A stretch of DNA of 64,000 bases from Bacteroidia bacterium (GCA_030425285.1 JAUIAY010000001.1:420963-484962), one strand, 5' to 3'; positions 17,533 through 26,482 are shown, counted from the first letter of the stretch. A program made the numbers and translations. The notes: generated from the sequence alone by a model not told the origin.

Positions 17533-17928
17533 TTACTTCACCAACACCCCTTTTTCCTGCATTAAAGGCAATGGCTGTAAAGCATTTTTGTTAATGGTGT
17601 TTTTTCTAAACAAGTAGGTCTTGTCATACATGGTATTGCCTTCAAAAAAAGTAACTTTAAACTCGTTATTCAGCTTTAAAATCGCTTCTTGCAAATATTC
17701 TATTTTGGCGTAGCTTCTAGCAGGTAGCATTTTGATGGTGTGCCGCATAATGGGTGTTATTTTATCCTCGCTATAGCCTTTGGCAGCAATTAAAACGGTA
17801 TCTAAATCCACATCCTTGTTGTTGATAATGTAGGCATTCCAATCGTGCGTTCGGTGCTCTTTATTAAACTCATTGACAACAGCCACATAAACGTCAGTAA
17901 CTTTTGGGATTTGAATGTCTTTTTTCAT
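17533..17928 (-). CDS. Conserved small protein at the tail of the RND efflux operon
   Basis: A 131-residue cytosolic protein with no signal peptide or membrane segment. The middle shows WNAYIINNKDVDLDTVLIAAKGYSE and a beta-rich C-terminal half (FKVTFFEGNTMYDKTYLFRK). I do not recognise the family by name. It starts 6 bases after the TetR stop on the same strand, so it is probably co-transcribed with the efflux genes or with the regulator. Confidence 0.7.
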   Translation of the reverse strand: MKKDIQIPKVTDVYVAVVNEFNKEHRTHDWNAYIINNKDVDLDTVLIAAKGYSEDKITPIMRHTIKMLPARSYAKIEYLQEAILKLNNEFKVTFFEGNTMYDKTYLFRKNTINKNALQPLPLMQEKGVLVK

Positions 17929-17934
17929 AGGTCA

Positions 17935-18525
17935 TTATTTAAAATACGGATTGCTATAGTCTTGCTTTGCAATGCCTCGCAAACTATAAACTATAAAGTG
18001 ATTTAACAACTCTTTGTTGGAATGTATATCAAAAAGATTATTGCTTTTGAAGGCAATTTCTTCAAAGCGCTTAAAATACAAATCGCAAAACAGATCTAGA
18101 TTAACTTCTTCCAAAAGCAAACCGCTTTTTTGAGCTTCTTCCAAAAGCTTATAAACCCTGACCTTTACGAAACTATCCCTAAAATCATCAAATACCTTGT
18201 TAGATTCAGGATAGTACTTTTTCAAACCAAAAATAAAGGATGGTTTAAAATATTTTAAACGTTCAAAAGCCCTATCATACATTAAAATAATGCTGGTAAT
18301 AGGGTCTTTTTCATCTTGTAACAATTGCTCTAAAGTTTGGTTGTAATCATCAATTAAATATTGAATGCTAGCCGTTACCAAATCTTCTTTGCTCAAAAAA
18401 TGCTTGTAAAGGGTTTTTTTGGAAATACCCAACAAAGCAGCAAGCTCATCCATAGTGAACCGCTTGCTGCCAAATTGAGTAAACTTCTCGGCTGCGAACG
18501 CAATTATTTGTTCTTTGCCAATCAT
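17935..18525 (-). CDS. TetR/AcrR-family transcriptional regulator
   Basis: A 196-residue DNA-binding regulator. The N-terminal helix-turn-helix is clear: IIAFAAEKFTQFGSKRFTMDELAALLGISKKTLYKHFLSKEDL (residues about 7-50; quoted here only as landmarks IIAFAAEKF and GISKKTLYKHF). The C-terminal ligand domain is the variable part. It lies 27 bases after the outer-membrane factor in the same direction, so the operon carries a second regulator at its 3' end. It may sense a pump substrate or control other genes. Confidence 0.9.
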   Translation of the reverse strand: MIGKEQIIAFAAEKFTQFGSKRFTMDELAALLGISKKTLYKHFLSKEDLVTASIQYLIDDYNQTLEQLLQDEKDPITSIILMYDRAFERLKYFKPSFIFGLKKYYPESNKVFDDFRDSFVKVRVYKLLEEAQKSGLLLEEVNLDLFCDLYFKRFEEIAFKSNNLFDIHSNKELLNHFIVYSLRGIAKQDYSNPYFK

Positions 18526-18552
18526 AAAACTAACTTAACTAACACTTACTTT

Positions 18553-19962
18553 TTATTTCCATCCGCCACCAAGGGCTTCGTATAAATTTACAATACTTAA
18601 CAACTGGTTCAGTTTGTTGTCTATCAAATTCAATTCTGCACTCAAGGCATTTTGTCTGGCAGTCAACAAATCTAAATAGGTTGCATAGCCATTTACCAAT
18701 AATTCTTCAGAATTGGCTTCAGCTTGTCTCAAAGCTTCCACTTCATTCACCCTAAACTCAAATTTTTCGGTTTGAGCATCATAATCATACAAGGCATTGG
18801 ATACTTCATTTCCAGCTACCAACAATGACTTTTTAAAGCCTAATAAAGCTTGTTCTTGTTGTGCCAAGGCTACTTCGTGTTGCGTTTTAATAGCACGCTT
18901 GTTAAAAATAGGTTGTGCCAAACCTCCTATGATATTTGCGAACAATGAATTGACGCTAAACAGTTCGTCCAATTCCAAACTTTGAAAACCACCAGAAGCT
19001 GTTATGGTCAATGATGGATAAAATTCACTTCGTGCCACATTGGTCATTTCAAATGCATTGATTAAGGCATATTCCGAAGCCATAACATCAGGTCTATTGC
19101 GCAATAAGGTTGCTGGAACTCCCAACTTGATTTCGGTCTCCAAACTTTGATTATCCAAAAGGGTTCTTTCAATGTTTTGTGATGATCTGCCAAGCAGAAG
19201 ATTTAAGGTGTTCTCCGTTTTAAAAATGGCCACCTCAATATCTACCAATAAAGCCTTTGCATTGTTGTATTGCGCGATGTTACCATCTACTGCCACTTGG
19301 TTTACTTGACCAGCTTCCTTGAGAGCCTGAATAGTTGTTACACTGTTTTCCCTAGCAGTTATGGTTTGCTTGGTAACTTCCAATTGGGCATCCAGTGCCA
19401 ATAATTGATAATAAACGGTAGCGATGCTAGAAACCAACTGCGTTTTTACTGCTTGGTGAGCAGCTACGCTTTGCAAATAGCTAGCTTCACCAGCTCGCTT
19501 GGTGCTACGTATCTTTCCCCAAATATCTGCTTCCCAAGATAAGCTTCCCGAAAGTTCATATTGATCCAACGATGAGAACAAACCACCAAACTGACTATTT
19601 TCTGATAGCTCTTGATGCGATACTTGAGCATTGACACCCAATGTTGGTAAATACCCTGCTTTACCTTGTCTCATATAAGCTTCGGCGGCAGACATTTGTT
19701 GAATTGCAACACGAATGTCCAAGTTGTTTTGCAGACCTTCTTCAATATACTGTTTTAAGTGTTGGTCCGTGAACATATCTTTCCAAGATACATCTGCCAT
19801 AGATAAACTATCCTGTGGCAAATTATCGGTACGATATAAGTTTTCAGTTTCTTCCAACTCCGGACGCGAATATTCCTTCGCCACAAAACAACTTTGTAGG
19901 GTTGTAGCCATGACTACCACAACCATTACTTTACTCATTGAATTTTTTATAGTTGATTTCAT
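18553..19962 (-). CDS. RND efflux outer-membrane factor (TolC/OprM-type lipoprotein)
   Basis: The 469-residue outer-membrane channel of a tripartite efflux pump. The signal peptide has a lipobox (MATTLQSC, cysteine at about residue 25). Two OEP repeats follow, with landmarks IRVAIQQMSAAEAYMRQGKAG, LSWEADIWGKIRSTKRAG and LLRNRPDVMASEYALINA. The length and the RPDV motif are typical of the NodT/OprM class. It begins two bases after the pump gene's stop codon. Confidence 0.94.
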   Translation of the reverse strand: MKSTIKNSMSKVMVVVVMATTLQSCFVAKEYSRPELEETENLYRTDNLPQDSLSMADVSWKDMFTDQHLKQYIEEGLQNNLDIRVAIQQMSAAEAYMRQGKAGYLPTLGVNAQVSHQELSENSQFGGLFSSLDQYELSGSLSWEADIWGKIRSTKRAGEASYLQSVAAHQAVKTQLVSSIATVYYQLLALDAQLEVTKQTITARENSVTTIQALKEAGQVNQVAVDGNIAQYNNAKALLVDIEVAIFKTENTLNLLLGRSSQNIERTLLDNQSLETEIKLGVPATLLRNRPDVMASEYALINAFEMTNVARSEFYPSLTITASGGFQSLELDELFSVNSLFANIIGGLAQPIFNKRAIKTQHEVALAQQEQALLGFKKSLLVAGNEVSNALYDYDAQTEKFEFRVNEVEALRQAEANSEELLVNGYATYLDLLTARQNALSAELNLIDNKLNQLLSIVNLYEALGGGWK

Positions 19963-19964
19963 AA

Positions 19965-22900
19965 TTAGTCAGCTTTTAATTCTTCGGTTACTGGTTTTCC
20001 TGATACTTTTTCTTGCAACCATTGGAATAGTATAAACAAAATAGGAATGATGAATACACCTAGTATGGTTCCTATCAACATACCACCTGCTGCTCCCGTA
20101 CCAATGGAATTATTTCCTTCGGCTCCAACGCCTTTAGCTAAAACCAATGGCATTAACCCCAAAATAAAGGCAAAGGATGTCATTAATATAGGTCGTAAAC
20201 GTGCTTTGGCGCCATGTATGGCAGCATCTACCAAACTCTCTCCGTTACGTCTCCTCTGAAGTGCAAACTCCACGATTAGAATAGCGTTTTTTGCCAAGAG
20301 GCCTACTAGCATAATCAGGGCTATCTGGAAATAGATATTGTTTTGAAGGCCCATAAACTTGGTAGAAATAAACGCTCCAAAAATTCCCAATGGTAAGGAC
20401 AACAATACAGAAAAAGGCAATAGATAACTCTCGTATTGAGCCGATAACAGGAAGTAAACAAATACAATTACCAAGAGAAAGATAACCATAGTCTGATTTC
20501 CAGCACTTACCTCCTCACGCGATAATCCTGAATAGGCCACATCATAATTACTTGGAAGGTTTTTAATTTCTTCTTGTACCACTGCAATAGCATCACCAGT
20601 ACTAAATCCTGGATTAGACGCACCATTTATTTTTGTTGAATTATAGAGGTTGAATCGTGTTACAGATTGTGGTCCATACACACGTTTTAAGGTTACAAAC
20701 TGTGTAATGGGTGTCATTTCGCCGCTACCCGTTTTAATATACAGTTCGTTAAGCGATTCTTTATCGGTTCTGTTATCTGGTTCTGCCTGAACATAAACAC
20801 GGTATTGTTTTCCAAATCGTGCAAAATCAGCTGCATATACACCTCCTATATAACCTTGCATGGTTGAAAAAATACTACTCACAGAAACTCCAAACTTTTT
20901 AGCTACTGGCACATTAATTTCCATTTCGTATTGCGGGTATTTGGTATTGAATGCCGATTGCCCATATTGAATTTCAGGATGCTTCATCAAATTTCCAATA
21001 AACTGTTGCGTTGTAGCATCTAAATCTTCAAAACTACCACCAGATTTGTCCATTAGGTTTACCTCAAATCCACCAGAAAGACCGAATCCTGGGATACTAG
21101 GTGGCGCAAAAAAGATAACATTGGCATCAGGAATAGTAGCTGCAATACCAAATAGTTTTCCAATAATAGCATTGGCCGATTGATCATCACTCTCACGATC
21201 TTCCCAACTATCAAGCTTTACAAAACCAAGTCCGTAGTTACTACCAGCACCACTTATTAAACTTCTACCATTAATTACTGTTACACCACGTACACCAGGC
21301 AACTGACTTGCTTTTTCATACAATTCGTTAGTTACTTCATTGGTACGGTCCATTGATGATCCAGCTGGTAATTCAACATTCATAAAGATGATACCTCTAT
21401 CTTCATCTGGAACAAACCCAGTAGGTGTTGTGCCAGCTGCCCACCAAATTCCAACTCCTGCAAGTACTAATGCTAAAGCTGAAATCCACTTGTTTTTGTA
21501 AAGGAATGCTAAAGACCTTCCATAACGTTCTGTTGCTGCATTAAAACCAGCATTAAAACGGTCGTAGAAACGTTGTAAAAAACTCTTGTTTTTATCTTCA
21601 TGATCATCATGCCCTTTTAACAATAAAGCGCACAATGCTGGACTCAATGTCAAGGCATTTACTGCTGAAATTAAAATGGCGACAATAAGCGTGATACCAA
21701 ACTGCTCATAGAATACTCCTGAAGGCCCTTGAATAAAAGTTACTGGAACAAACACCGCAGCCATTACCAAAGTAATCGAGATAATAGCACCAGAAATTTC
21801 ATGCATGGCATCCATTGTAGCGGCTTTGGCATTATTGGCTCCTTGATCTATCTTGGCGTGAACGGCTTCAACGACAACAATGGCATCATCTACTACAATA
21901 CCAATAGCCAATACTAATGCAAACAGGGTTAATAAGTTAACCGAGTAGCCAAAAAGATTCAAAAAGAAAAACGTTCCGATAATAGCTACTGGTACTGCAA
22001 TAGCAGGAATTAACGTTGATCGAAAATCCTGAAGGAAAATAAATACTACCAAGAATACCAACAAAAATGCCTCGATTAATGTATGCATCACCTTCTCCAT
22101 GGAGGCTGTTAAAAATTCATTGGTATCGTAATTGACTACGTATTTTACACCTTCGGGAAAGTCATTCGAGAGACGTTCCATTTCCAATTTAATCTGTTCA
22201 ATAATTACTTGCGCATTAGAACCAGCCGTTTGGTAAATACCCATATTGACACTTGGAAACCCCTCTGTAAAACCATAAGAATCATATCCTTGAGAGTCTA
22301 ATTCGATTTTAGCAACATCTTTTAAGCGTAGATATTTACCATTATCCAAAGCTTTGATAATAATATCTTCATACTGCTTTTCGGTTTTAAAACGGCCACC
22401 ATATTTAATGTTATAGGTAAACGATTGTCCATCATTTTGACCCAAAGAACCTGCTGATGCTTCTAAACTTTGTTCACGCAATGCAGCTGTAACTTCTGAA
22501 GGAATTAAATTATAAGCTGCCAATTTATCTGGTTGTAACCAAATACGCATCGCGTAGTCTTGATTGGAAAATACGTTCACATTACCAACCCCTTTTACCC
22601 TTTGCAAGGCAGGAATAACGTTGATCTTTAAATAGTTTTGAACGTATGTGGCGTTATAATCTTCATTTTCAGAATATACAGACATAAACATCAAGGCTGA
22701 TGTTTGCTGCTTTTGTGTAATAACCCCAGTTTGGATGACCTCTTGCGGTAATAGCGGATTGGCGCGTGCAACTCGGTTTTGCACATTCACCGCAGCAATA
22801 TCCGGATCCATTTCTTGATCAAAATAGACGGTAATATTAGCCGAACCATTATTATCTGCACTAGAGGTCATATAGGTCATGCCTTCAACACCATTAATCT

Positions 22901-23102
22901 GTTCTTCAATAGGAATAATAACACTTTCCAAAATGGTTTCGGCGCTGGCTCCTGGATAAGTAGCATTCACCTGAATAGTCGGTGGCGCAATATCTGGATA
23001 TTGTTCAACTGGTAATGCTGAATACCCTAAAATACCCAGAATAACTATAATGATTGAAATAACGGTAGATAATACCGGTCTTTCTATAAATGTCTTTAAC
23101 AT
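19965..23102 (-). CDS. RND efflux pump, HAE-1 (AcrB/MexB) family
   Basis: A 1045-residue inner-membrane proton-driven drug exporter. It opens with FIERPVLSTVISIIIVILGILG and shows the proton-relay pair in GIVVDDAIVVVEAVHA (two adjacent Asp in TM4). The TM10 lysine lies in MLVGLLAKNAILIVEFA, and GFVPDEDRGIIF and RLRPILMTSFAFILGLMPL are further HAE-1 signatures. Full length for the family. It is the third gene of the operon, between adaptor and outer-membrane channel. Substrates are probably amphiphilic compounds; this is inferred. Confidence 0.96.
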   Translation of the reverse strand: MLKTFIERPVLSTVISIIIVILGILGYSALPVEQYPDIAPPTIQVNATYPGASAETILESVIIPIEEQINGVEGMTYMTSSADNNGSANITVYFDQEMDPDIAAVNVQNRVARANPLLPQEVIQTGVITQKQQTSALMFMSVYSENEDYNATYVQNYLKINVIPALQRVKGVGNVNVFSNQDYAMRIWLQPDKLAAYNLIPSEVTAALREQSLEASAGSLGQNDGQSFTYNIKYGGRFKTEKQYEDIIIKALDNGKYLRLKDVAKIELDSQGYDSYGFTEGFPSVNMGIYQTAGSNAQVIIEQIKLEMERLSNDFPEGVKYVVNYDTNEFLTASMEKVMHTLIEAFLLVFLVVFIFLQDFRSTLIPAIAVPVAIIGTFFFLNLFGYSVNLLTLFALVLAIGIVVDDAIVVVEAVHAKIDQGANNAKAATMDAMHEISGAIISITLVMAAVFVPVTFIQGPSGVFYEQFGITLIVAILISAVNALTLSPALCALLLKGHDDHEDKNKSFLQRFYDRFNAGFNAATERYGRSLAFLYKNKWISALALVLAGVGIWWAAGTTPTGFVPDEDRGIIFMNVELPAGSSMDRTNEVTNELYEKASQLPGVRGVTVINGRSLISGAGSNYGLGFVKLDSWEDRESDDQSANAIIGKLFGIAATIPDANVIFFAPPSIPGFGLSGGFEVNLMDKSGGSFEDLDATTQQFIGNLMKHPEIQYGQSAFNTKYPQYEMEINVPVAKKFGVSVSSIFSTMQGYIGGVYAADFARFGKQYRVYVQAEPDNRTDKESLNELYIKTGSGEMTPITQFVTLKRVYGPQSVTRFNLYNSTKINGASNPGFSTGDAIAVVQEEIKNLPSNYDVAYSGLSREEVSAGNQTMVIFLLVIVFVYFLLSAQYESYLLPFSVLLSLPLGIFGAFISTKFMGLQNNIYFQIALIMLVGLLAKNAILIVEFALQRRRNGESLVDAAIHGAKARLRPILMTSFAFILGLMPLVLAKGVGAEGNNSIGTGAAGGMLIGTILGVFIIPILFILFQWLQEKVSGKPVTEELKAD

Positions 23103-23112
23103 AGTGATTTGA

Positions 23113-24240
23113 TTATTTGAATAATGGCGTTATGGGCTTTGTAATACTATCGAAGGAAACTTCTTTTGGTGTAATGGCCATTCCGTTTCGAAGCTTAGCT
23201 AGACCAGAAACAATGATTCTATCATCTTCCTTAAGTCCAGATTCTACAACATATAAATTGTTGACAGTTCCTTGCACTTTAATTAAAGTCGCTTTGGCTT
23301 TACTTTCTTCGTCAACCGTAAATATCATTATGTCCTTTTGTTGTTCAAACGTAGCTGATTGTGGTACAACAATGACATCTTTGTATTCTGTTGGGATTCT
23401 AATGCTTCCACTGTTACCGTTGGTTAAAATTTCGTTTGGATTGTCAAAAATTGCCCTTACGTTGATGGTCCCTGTGTTTTGGTCAATCTGTCCTGTGCTT
23501 GTTTGAATGCGACCAGTTTCAGAATATAATTCCCCATTAGCTAGCACCAAACTAACATCTGGTAAATTTTTAATACGTTCTGCCTTGCTTTTTCCTTCAG
23601 CCCTTTGTAAGTAATCAATATGCTGTGCTTCATTTAAACTAAAAAACGCATATACTTTGTTAATATCGCTAACATTAGTAAGAGGTGTTGCGTCACTTGG
23701 GCTAACCAAAGAGCCTTCTCTTAAGTTAATGGCTCCAACATAACCATCCACTGGGCTTTTTACCGTAGCATAACCAATATTGGCACTAATACTATTATAA
23801 TTGGCTTTCGCTTGCGCCAAATTGGCTTTGGCAGTTTCCAATTGCACAGGACTAATAATATTTTTCTCTACCAAGGGTTTTAGTTTTTCAACCTCTACCT
23901 GCGCAGCATTTACACTTGCCTTTGCCGCTTCGGCATCTTGGCTTAACGATTGGGTTTCCAATTTAAACAACGGTTGTCCTTTGGATACTTTTTGTCCTTC
24001 ATCAACCAAAACTTCTTGGATATAACCCGAGGTTTTGGCTCGAACATTACTATTTATAATTCCTTCAATATTTACAGGGTATTCATTGTATCCTGTTACA
24101 GTTTTGGTTTGAACTTTAGAAACTGAAATAGTTGGAGGAGGAATCTGAACACTTTGTTGACTATTTTGGTCTTTACAACTTGTTAAAAAAAGTGCAAAAA
24201 CACTTATAAAAAGAATATTGTTGCTGATTAGTTTTTTCAT
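23113..24240 (-). CDS. RND efflux periplasmic adaptor (AcrA/MexA-type lipoprotein)
   Basis: The 375-residue membrane-fusion protein that joins the pump to the outer-membrane channel. The lipobox FLTSC gives Cys22. The biotinyl-lipoyl half motifs VRAKTSGYIQEVLVDEGQKV and VKSPVDGYVGAINLREGSLV flank an alpha-helical hairpin (about residues 95-145). The barrel and membrane-proximal domain follow, ending near VSGLAKLRNGMAITP. It lies 10 bases before the pump gene. Confidence 0.95.
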   Translation of the reverse strand: MKKLISNNILFISVFALFLTSCKDQNSQQSVQIPPPTISVSKVQTKTVTGYNEYPVNIEGIINSNVRAKTSGYIQEVLVDEGQKVSKGQPLFKLETQSLSQDAEAAKASVNAAQVEVEKLKPLVEKNIISPVQLETAKANLAQAKANYNSISANIGYATVKSPVDGYVGAINLREGSLVSPSDATPLTNVSDINKVYAFFSLNEAQHIDYLQRAEGKSKAERIKNLPDVSLVLANGELYSETGRIQTSTGQIDQNTGTINVRAIFDNPNEILTNGNSGSIRIPTEYKDVIVVPQSATFEQQKDIMIFTVDEESKAKATLIKVQGTVNNLYVVESGLKEDDRIIVSGLAKLRNGMAITPKEVSFDSITKPITPLFK

Positions 24241-24263
24241 GTAAACTATGTGTTTTAGTATTA

Positions 24264-24743
24264 TTATTTTACGATTGTTTCTTTTAATTTGATTATTGAT
24301 GAAATAGCACCATCTAAAAACCCAATAAAACTATCATGGTATCCAAGCTCGAATTTGTTTTCTTCTTCTAAAGCTTTATTGACCTCTTCTTTGTAGTCTT
24401 TAATTTCCATGTGAAGTTCACGTTCATTTTTCCATTCTTCAATCATGCTGTTAATGCCTTGGAGCATAGTATCGCTATTAATGATGAAATACTTTTTTCT
24501 ATCACCTATTTTAGTGAAATAGCTCAACTTTTTTAAATCCTGCAAATGATTTAAATGTGTGGAAATGGTGCTCTTGCTGGCGCAAAGATTAGACACTAAA
24601 TCTTCGAAAGTTGTGCCCTGTTTGCCTGTTAAAATCACATAAGAAAAAATTCGAGCGGCCACAGGAGCCATTTGTTCTTTCTTCTCTAAAAAAATCCCAA
24701 GCTTTTCTACTAATTCACATTTTATTTTTTCGGTAGAATTCAT
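24264..24743 (-). CDS. GbsR/MarR-family transcriptional regulator
   Basis: A 159-residue winged-helix regulator at the head of the efflux operon. LTGKQGTTFEDLVSNLCASKSTISTHLNHLQDL (residues about 45-75) is the helix-turn-helix; landmarks are LCASKSTISTHL and the wing KLSYFTKIGDRKKYF. A TTG two codons upstream is in frame; the ATG at 24743 is preferred. A perfect 9-base inverted repeat overlaps its promoter, so self-repression of the whole operon is the simplest model. The adaptor starts 23 bases after its stop. Confidence 0.88.
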   Translation of the reverse strand: MNSTEKIKCELVEKLGIFLEKKEQMAPVAARIFSYVILTGKQGTTFEDLVSNLCASKSTISTHLNHLQDLKKLSYFTKIGDRKKYFIINSDTMLQGINSMIEEWKNERELHMEIKDYKEEVNKALEEENKFELGYHDSFIGFLDGAISSIIKLKETIVK

Positions 24744-24764
24744 TTGCAATATAATTTAAAGGCA

Positions 24765-24772
24765 CAAAAATA
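24765..24772 (-). promoter_or_regulatory. Predicted -7 promoter element of the RND efflux operon
   Basis: The minus strand reads TATTTTTG (TAnnTTTG) 21 bases before the regulator's ATG. At exactly 19 bases upstream the -33 position reads TTCG (24795-24792) and falls inside the operator palindrome. Confidence 0.5.
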
Positions 24773-24775
24773 CAG

Positions 24776-24799
24776 TTAGTTCGGAACAAACCGAACTAA
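24776..24799. promoter_or_regulatory. Candidate operator for the efflux-operon regulator
   Basis: A perfect inverted repeat: TTAGTTCGG, a 6-base spacer AACAAA, then CCGAACTAA. It covers the predicted -33 region of the operon promoter, the right place and size for a dimeric MarR/GbsR or TetR repressor. It has no flanking T-run and so is not a terminator. Confidence 0.65.
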
Positions 24800-24820
24800 A
24801 CGAAGTTAAAAAACTGTTAA

Positions 24821-24849
24821 ATAAAAAAGCCGACGGTATTGTCGGCTTT
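24821..24849 (-). terminator. Terminator after pheS
   Basis: A perfect 9-base stem (AAAGCCGAC/GTCGGCTTT, 6-base loop) followed on the minus strand by TTTATTTAA. It begins 21 bases beyond the pheS stop. Confidence 0.85.
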
Positions 24850-24869
24850 CAAATGAAGTTTTTATCTGT

Positions 24870-25889
24870 TTATAATGCTGATTTAAACTGCTCTAAAAAG
24901 CGTACATCATTTTCGCTTAATAAACGTATATCACCTATTTGGTGTAGTAGCATAGCAATACGGTCTATTCCCATACCAAATGCAAACCCTGAATATTCTT
25001 TAGAATCTATACCACAGTTTTCTAACACATTTGGATCTACCATACCGCAACCCATAATTTCTAACCAACCTGTTCCTTTTGTGATACGGTAATCTACTTC
25101 AGTTTCTAATCCCCAATACACATCTACTTCTGCACTTGGTTCTGTAAACGGGAAATACGACGGACGTAAACGTATTTTACTTTTTCCAAACATTTCAGTG
25201 GTGAAATATTGAAGCGTTTGCTTAAGGTCAGCAAAACTCACGTCTTTATCTATATACAAACCTTCTACTTGATGAAAAAAGCAGTGCGAACGCGCAGATA
25301 TAGCTTCGTTTCTGTAAACACGACCTGGTGAAATAGTTCGAATTGGTGGTTTATTGTTTTCCATATAACGCACTTGTACCGAACTGGTATGCGTACGTAA
25401 TAAGATATCAGGATCAGTTTGAATAAAAAATGTATCCTGCATATCACGTGCTGGATGGTATTCTGGCAAGTTCAACGCTGTAAAGTTGTGCCAATCGTCT
25501 TCAATTTCTGGACCTTCGCTTACATTAAATCCTATACGCGAAAAGATATCAATAATCTGATTTTTTACAATAGATATTGGATGACGCGCTCCTATTTCAA
25601 TAGGTTCTCCTGGACGAGACAAATCACCATAAATACCTTTATCTTCTTCTTTGCTCTCTAACTCTTCTTTTAAAGCGTTTACTTTATCTTCAGCAGTCTT
25701 TTTTAAAGCATTGATAACTTGACCAAATTCTTTTTTCTGGTCGTTAGCTACATTTTTAAATTCTTTAAAATAATCATTAAGCAACCCTTTTTTTCCAAGG
25801 TATTTAATTCTAAATGCTTCAACTTCATCTTTAGTTTCAGCTTTGAATGCTTCTGCTTCAGCAATAAGCGCTTTAATCTTGTCTATCAT
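24870..25889 (-). CDS. pheS: Phenylalanine--tRNA ligase alpha subunit
   Basis: Catalytic subunit of the class II synthetase that charges tRNA-Phe (alpha2beta2). A coiled-coil N-terminal arm (about 1-85) is followed by the catalytic core: HPISIVKNQIIDIFSRIGF, EDDWHNFTALNLPEYHPARDMQDTF, the class II motif 2 region RTISPGRVYRNEAISARSHCFFHQVEG, and motif 3 YSGFAFGMGIDRIAMLLHQIGDIR. Length 339 is standard. The beta subunit gene pheT is not in the window, which is usual for this group. Confidence 0.97.
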   Translation of the reverse strand: MIDKIKALIAEAEAFKAETKDEVEAFRIKYLGKKGLLNDYFKEFKNVANDQKKEFGQVINALKKTAEDKVNALKEELESKEEDKGIYGDLSRPGEPIEIGARHPISIVKNQIIDIFSRIGFNVSEGPEIEDDWHNFTALNLPEYHPARDMQDTFFIQTDPDILLRTHTSSVQVRYMENNKPPIRTISPGRVYRNEAISARSHCFFHQVEGLYIDKDVSFADLKQTLQYFTTEMFGKSKIRLRPSYFPFTEPSAEVDVYWGLETEVDYRITKGTGWLEIMGCGMVDPNVLENCGIDSKEYSGFAFGMGIDRIAMLLHQIGDIRLLSENDVRFLEQFKSAL

Positions 25890-25908
25890 GATATCAATAA
25901 AATGAGTG

Positions 25909-25916
25909 CAAATTTA
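25909..25916 (-). promoter_or_regulatory. Predicted -7 promoter element for pheS
   Basis: The minus strand reads TAAATTTG (TAnnTTTG) about 20 bases before the pheS ATG, in the short gap after the 118-residue gene. No -33 match is seen, so read-through from the upstream gene is also possible. Confidence 0.4.
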
Positions 25917-25922
25917 GTAAAT

Positions 25923-26279
25923 CTATTCAATAAACTCAGCTTCCAAAAAATAATTGACAATGGCTTCTTTCATTAAAATACTTTGCTCACCTGCTTTAAG
26001 GTGAGGCAATTGTTCTTTTACTTTATAATGTGGCCAACCATCGTCATCAAAAAAATCAAATTCATAATACCCATAAGGTTCTAACAACCTACATATGGCA
26101 ATATGCATCAAATCTAGTTTGTGGTCTTTTTTAAAACGACGGTGTATTTGTCCTAATTCCTGAACGCCAATAAGGTATATAATGGCATCTAAATCTAACG
26201 TGTCGCCATCAGCAAACTGCACAGACAGCTTGTTAACCAAAAGTTCCCATCGTTGTTTTAACTGTTCGTCTCTAGACAT
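25923..26279 (-). CDS. Conserved Bacteroidota protein of unknown function, upstream of pheS
   Basis: A 118-residue acidic cytosolic protein. Helical segments include QRWELLVNKLSVQF, LDLDAIIYLIGVQELGQ and DLMHIAICRLLEPYGYYEF. The segment DDDGWPHYKV then leads to MKEAIVNYFLEAEF. There is no signal peptide and no catalytic motif I know. The gene lies 33 bases upstream of pheS on the same strand, so it may be co-transcribed with it. The function is unknown. Confidence 0.75.
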   Translation of the reverse strand: MSRDEQLKQRWELLVNKLSVQFADGDTLDLDAIIYLIGVQELGQIHRRFKKDHKLDLMHIAICRLLEPYGYYEFDFFDDDGWPHYKVKEQLPHLKAGEQSILMKEAIVNYFLEAEFIE

Positions 26280-26285
26280 ATATAT

Positions 26286-26309
26286 TTTCCTACCAAAGCA
26301 GGAATCTCA
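26286..26309 (+). repeat. REP-like palindromic repeat, copy 3 (diverged)
   Basis: TTTCCTACCAAAGCAGGAAT followed by CTCA. It matches copies at 16848 and 17506 in the right arm and tail but has changes in the left arm, so the stem is weaker. It lies directly upstream of the 118-residue gene. Confidence 0.55.
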
Positions 26310-26392
26310 ATTTAATTAAGTTGCAAAGTTAAAAAACCTTGATATTTAAACCTACAAGGTAACAGAAACCTTAAAAAAAGTTTCACTTATAA

Positions 26393-26419
26393 TCTAGCTG
26401 TTCTAGACTTGGCTAGAAC
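26393..26419. promoter_or_regulatory. Overlapping palindromes upstream of the CvpA gene
   Basis: GTTCTAG (26400-26406) and CTAGAAC (26413-26419) form a perfect 7-base inverted repeat with a 6-base spacer. A second pair, TCTAGC (26393-26398) and GCTAGA (26412-26417), is nested in it. The site is about 40 bases upstream of the predicted CvpA -7 element and could bind a dimeric regulator. Confidence 0.35.
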
Positions 26420-26459
26420 TAACAAATTTAAGGCACAATATTTTTAACTATTAAAAAGT

Positions 26460-26467
26460 TATATTTG
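26460..26467 (+). promoter_or_regulatory. Predicted -7 promoter element for the CvpA gene
   Basis: TATATTTG matches TAnnTTTG and is 15 bases before the ATG at 26483. It overlaps the in-frame TTG at 26465, which argues that translation starts at the later ATG. Confidence 0.45.
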
Positions 26468-26482
26468 AAAAAAATTAACATA

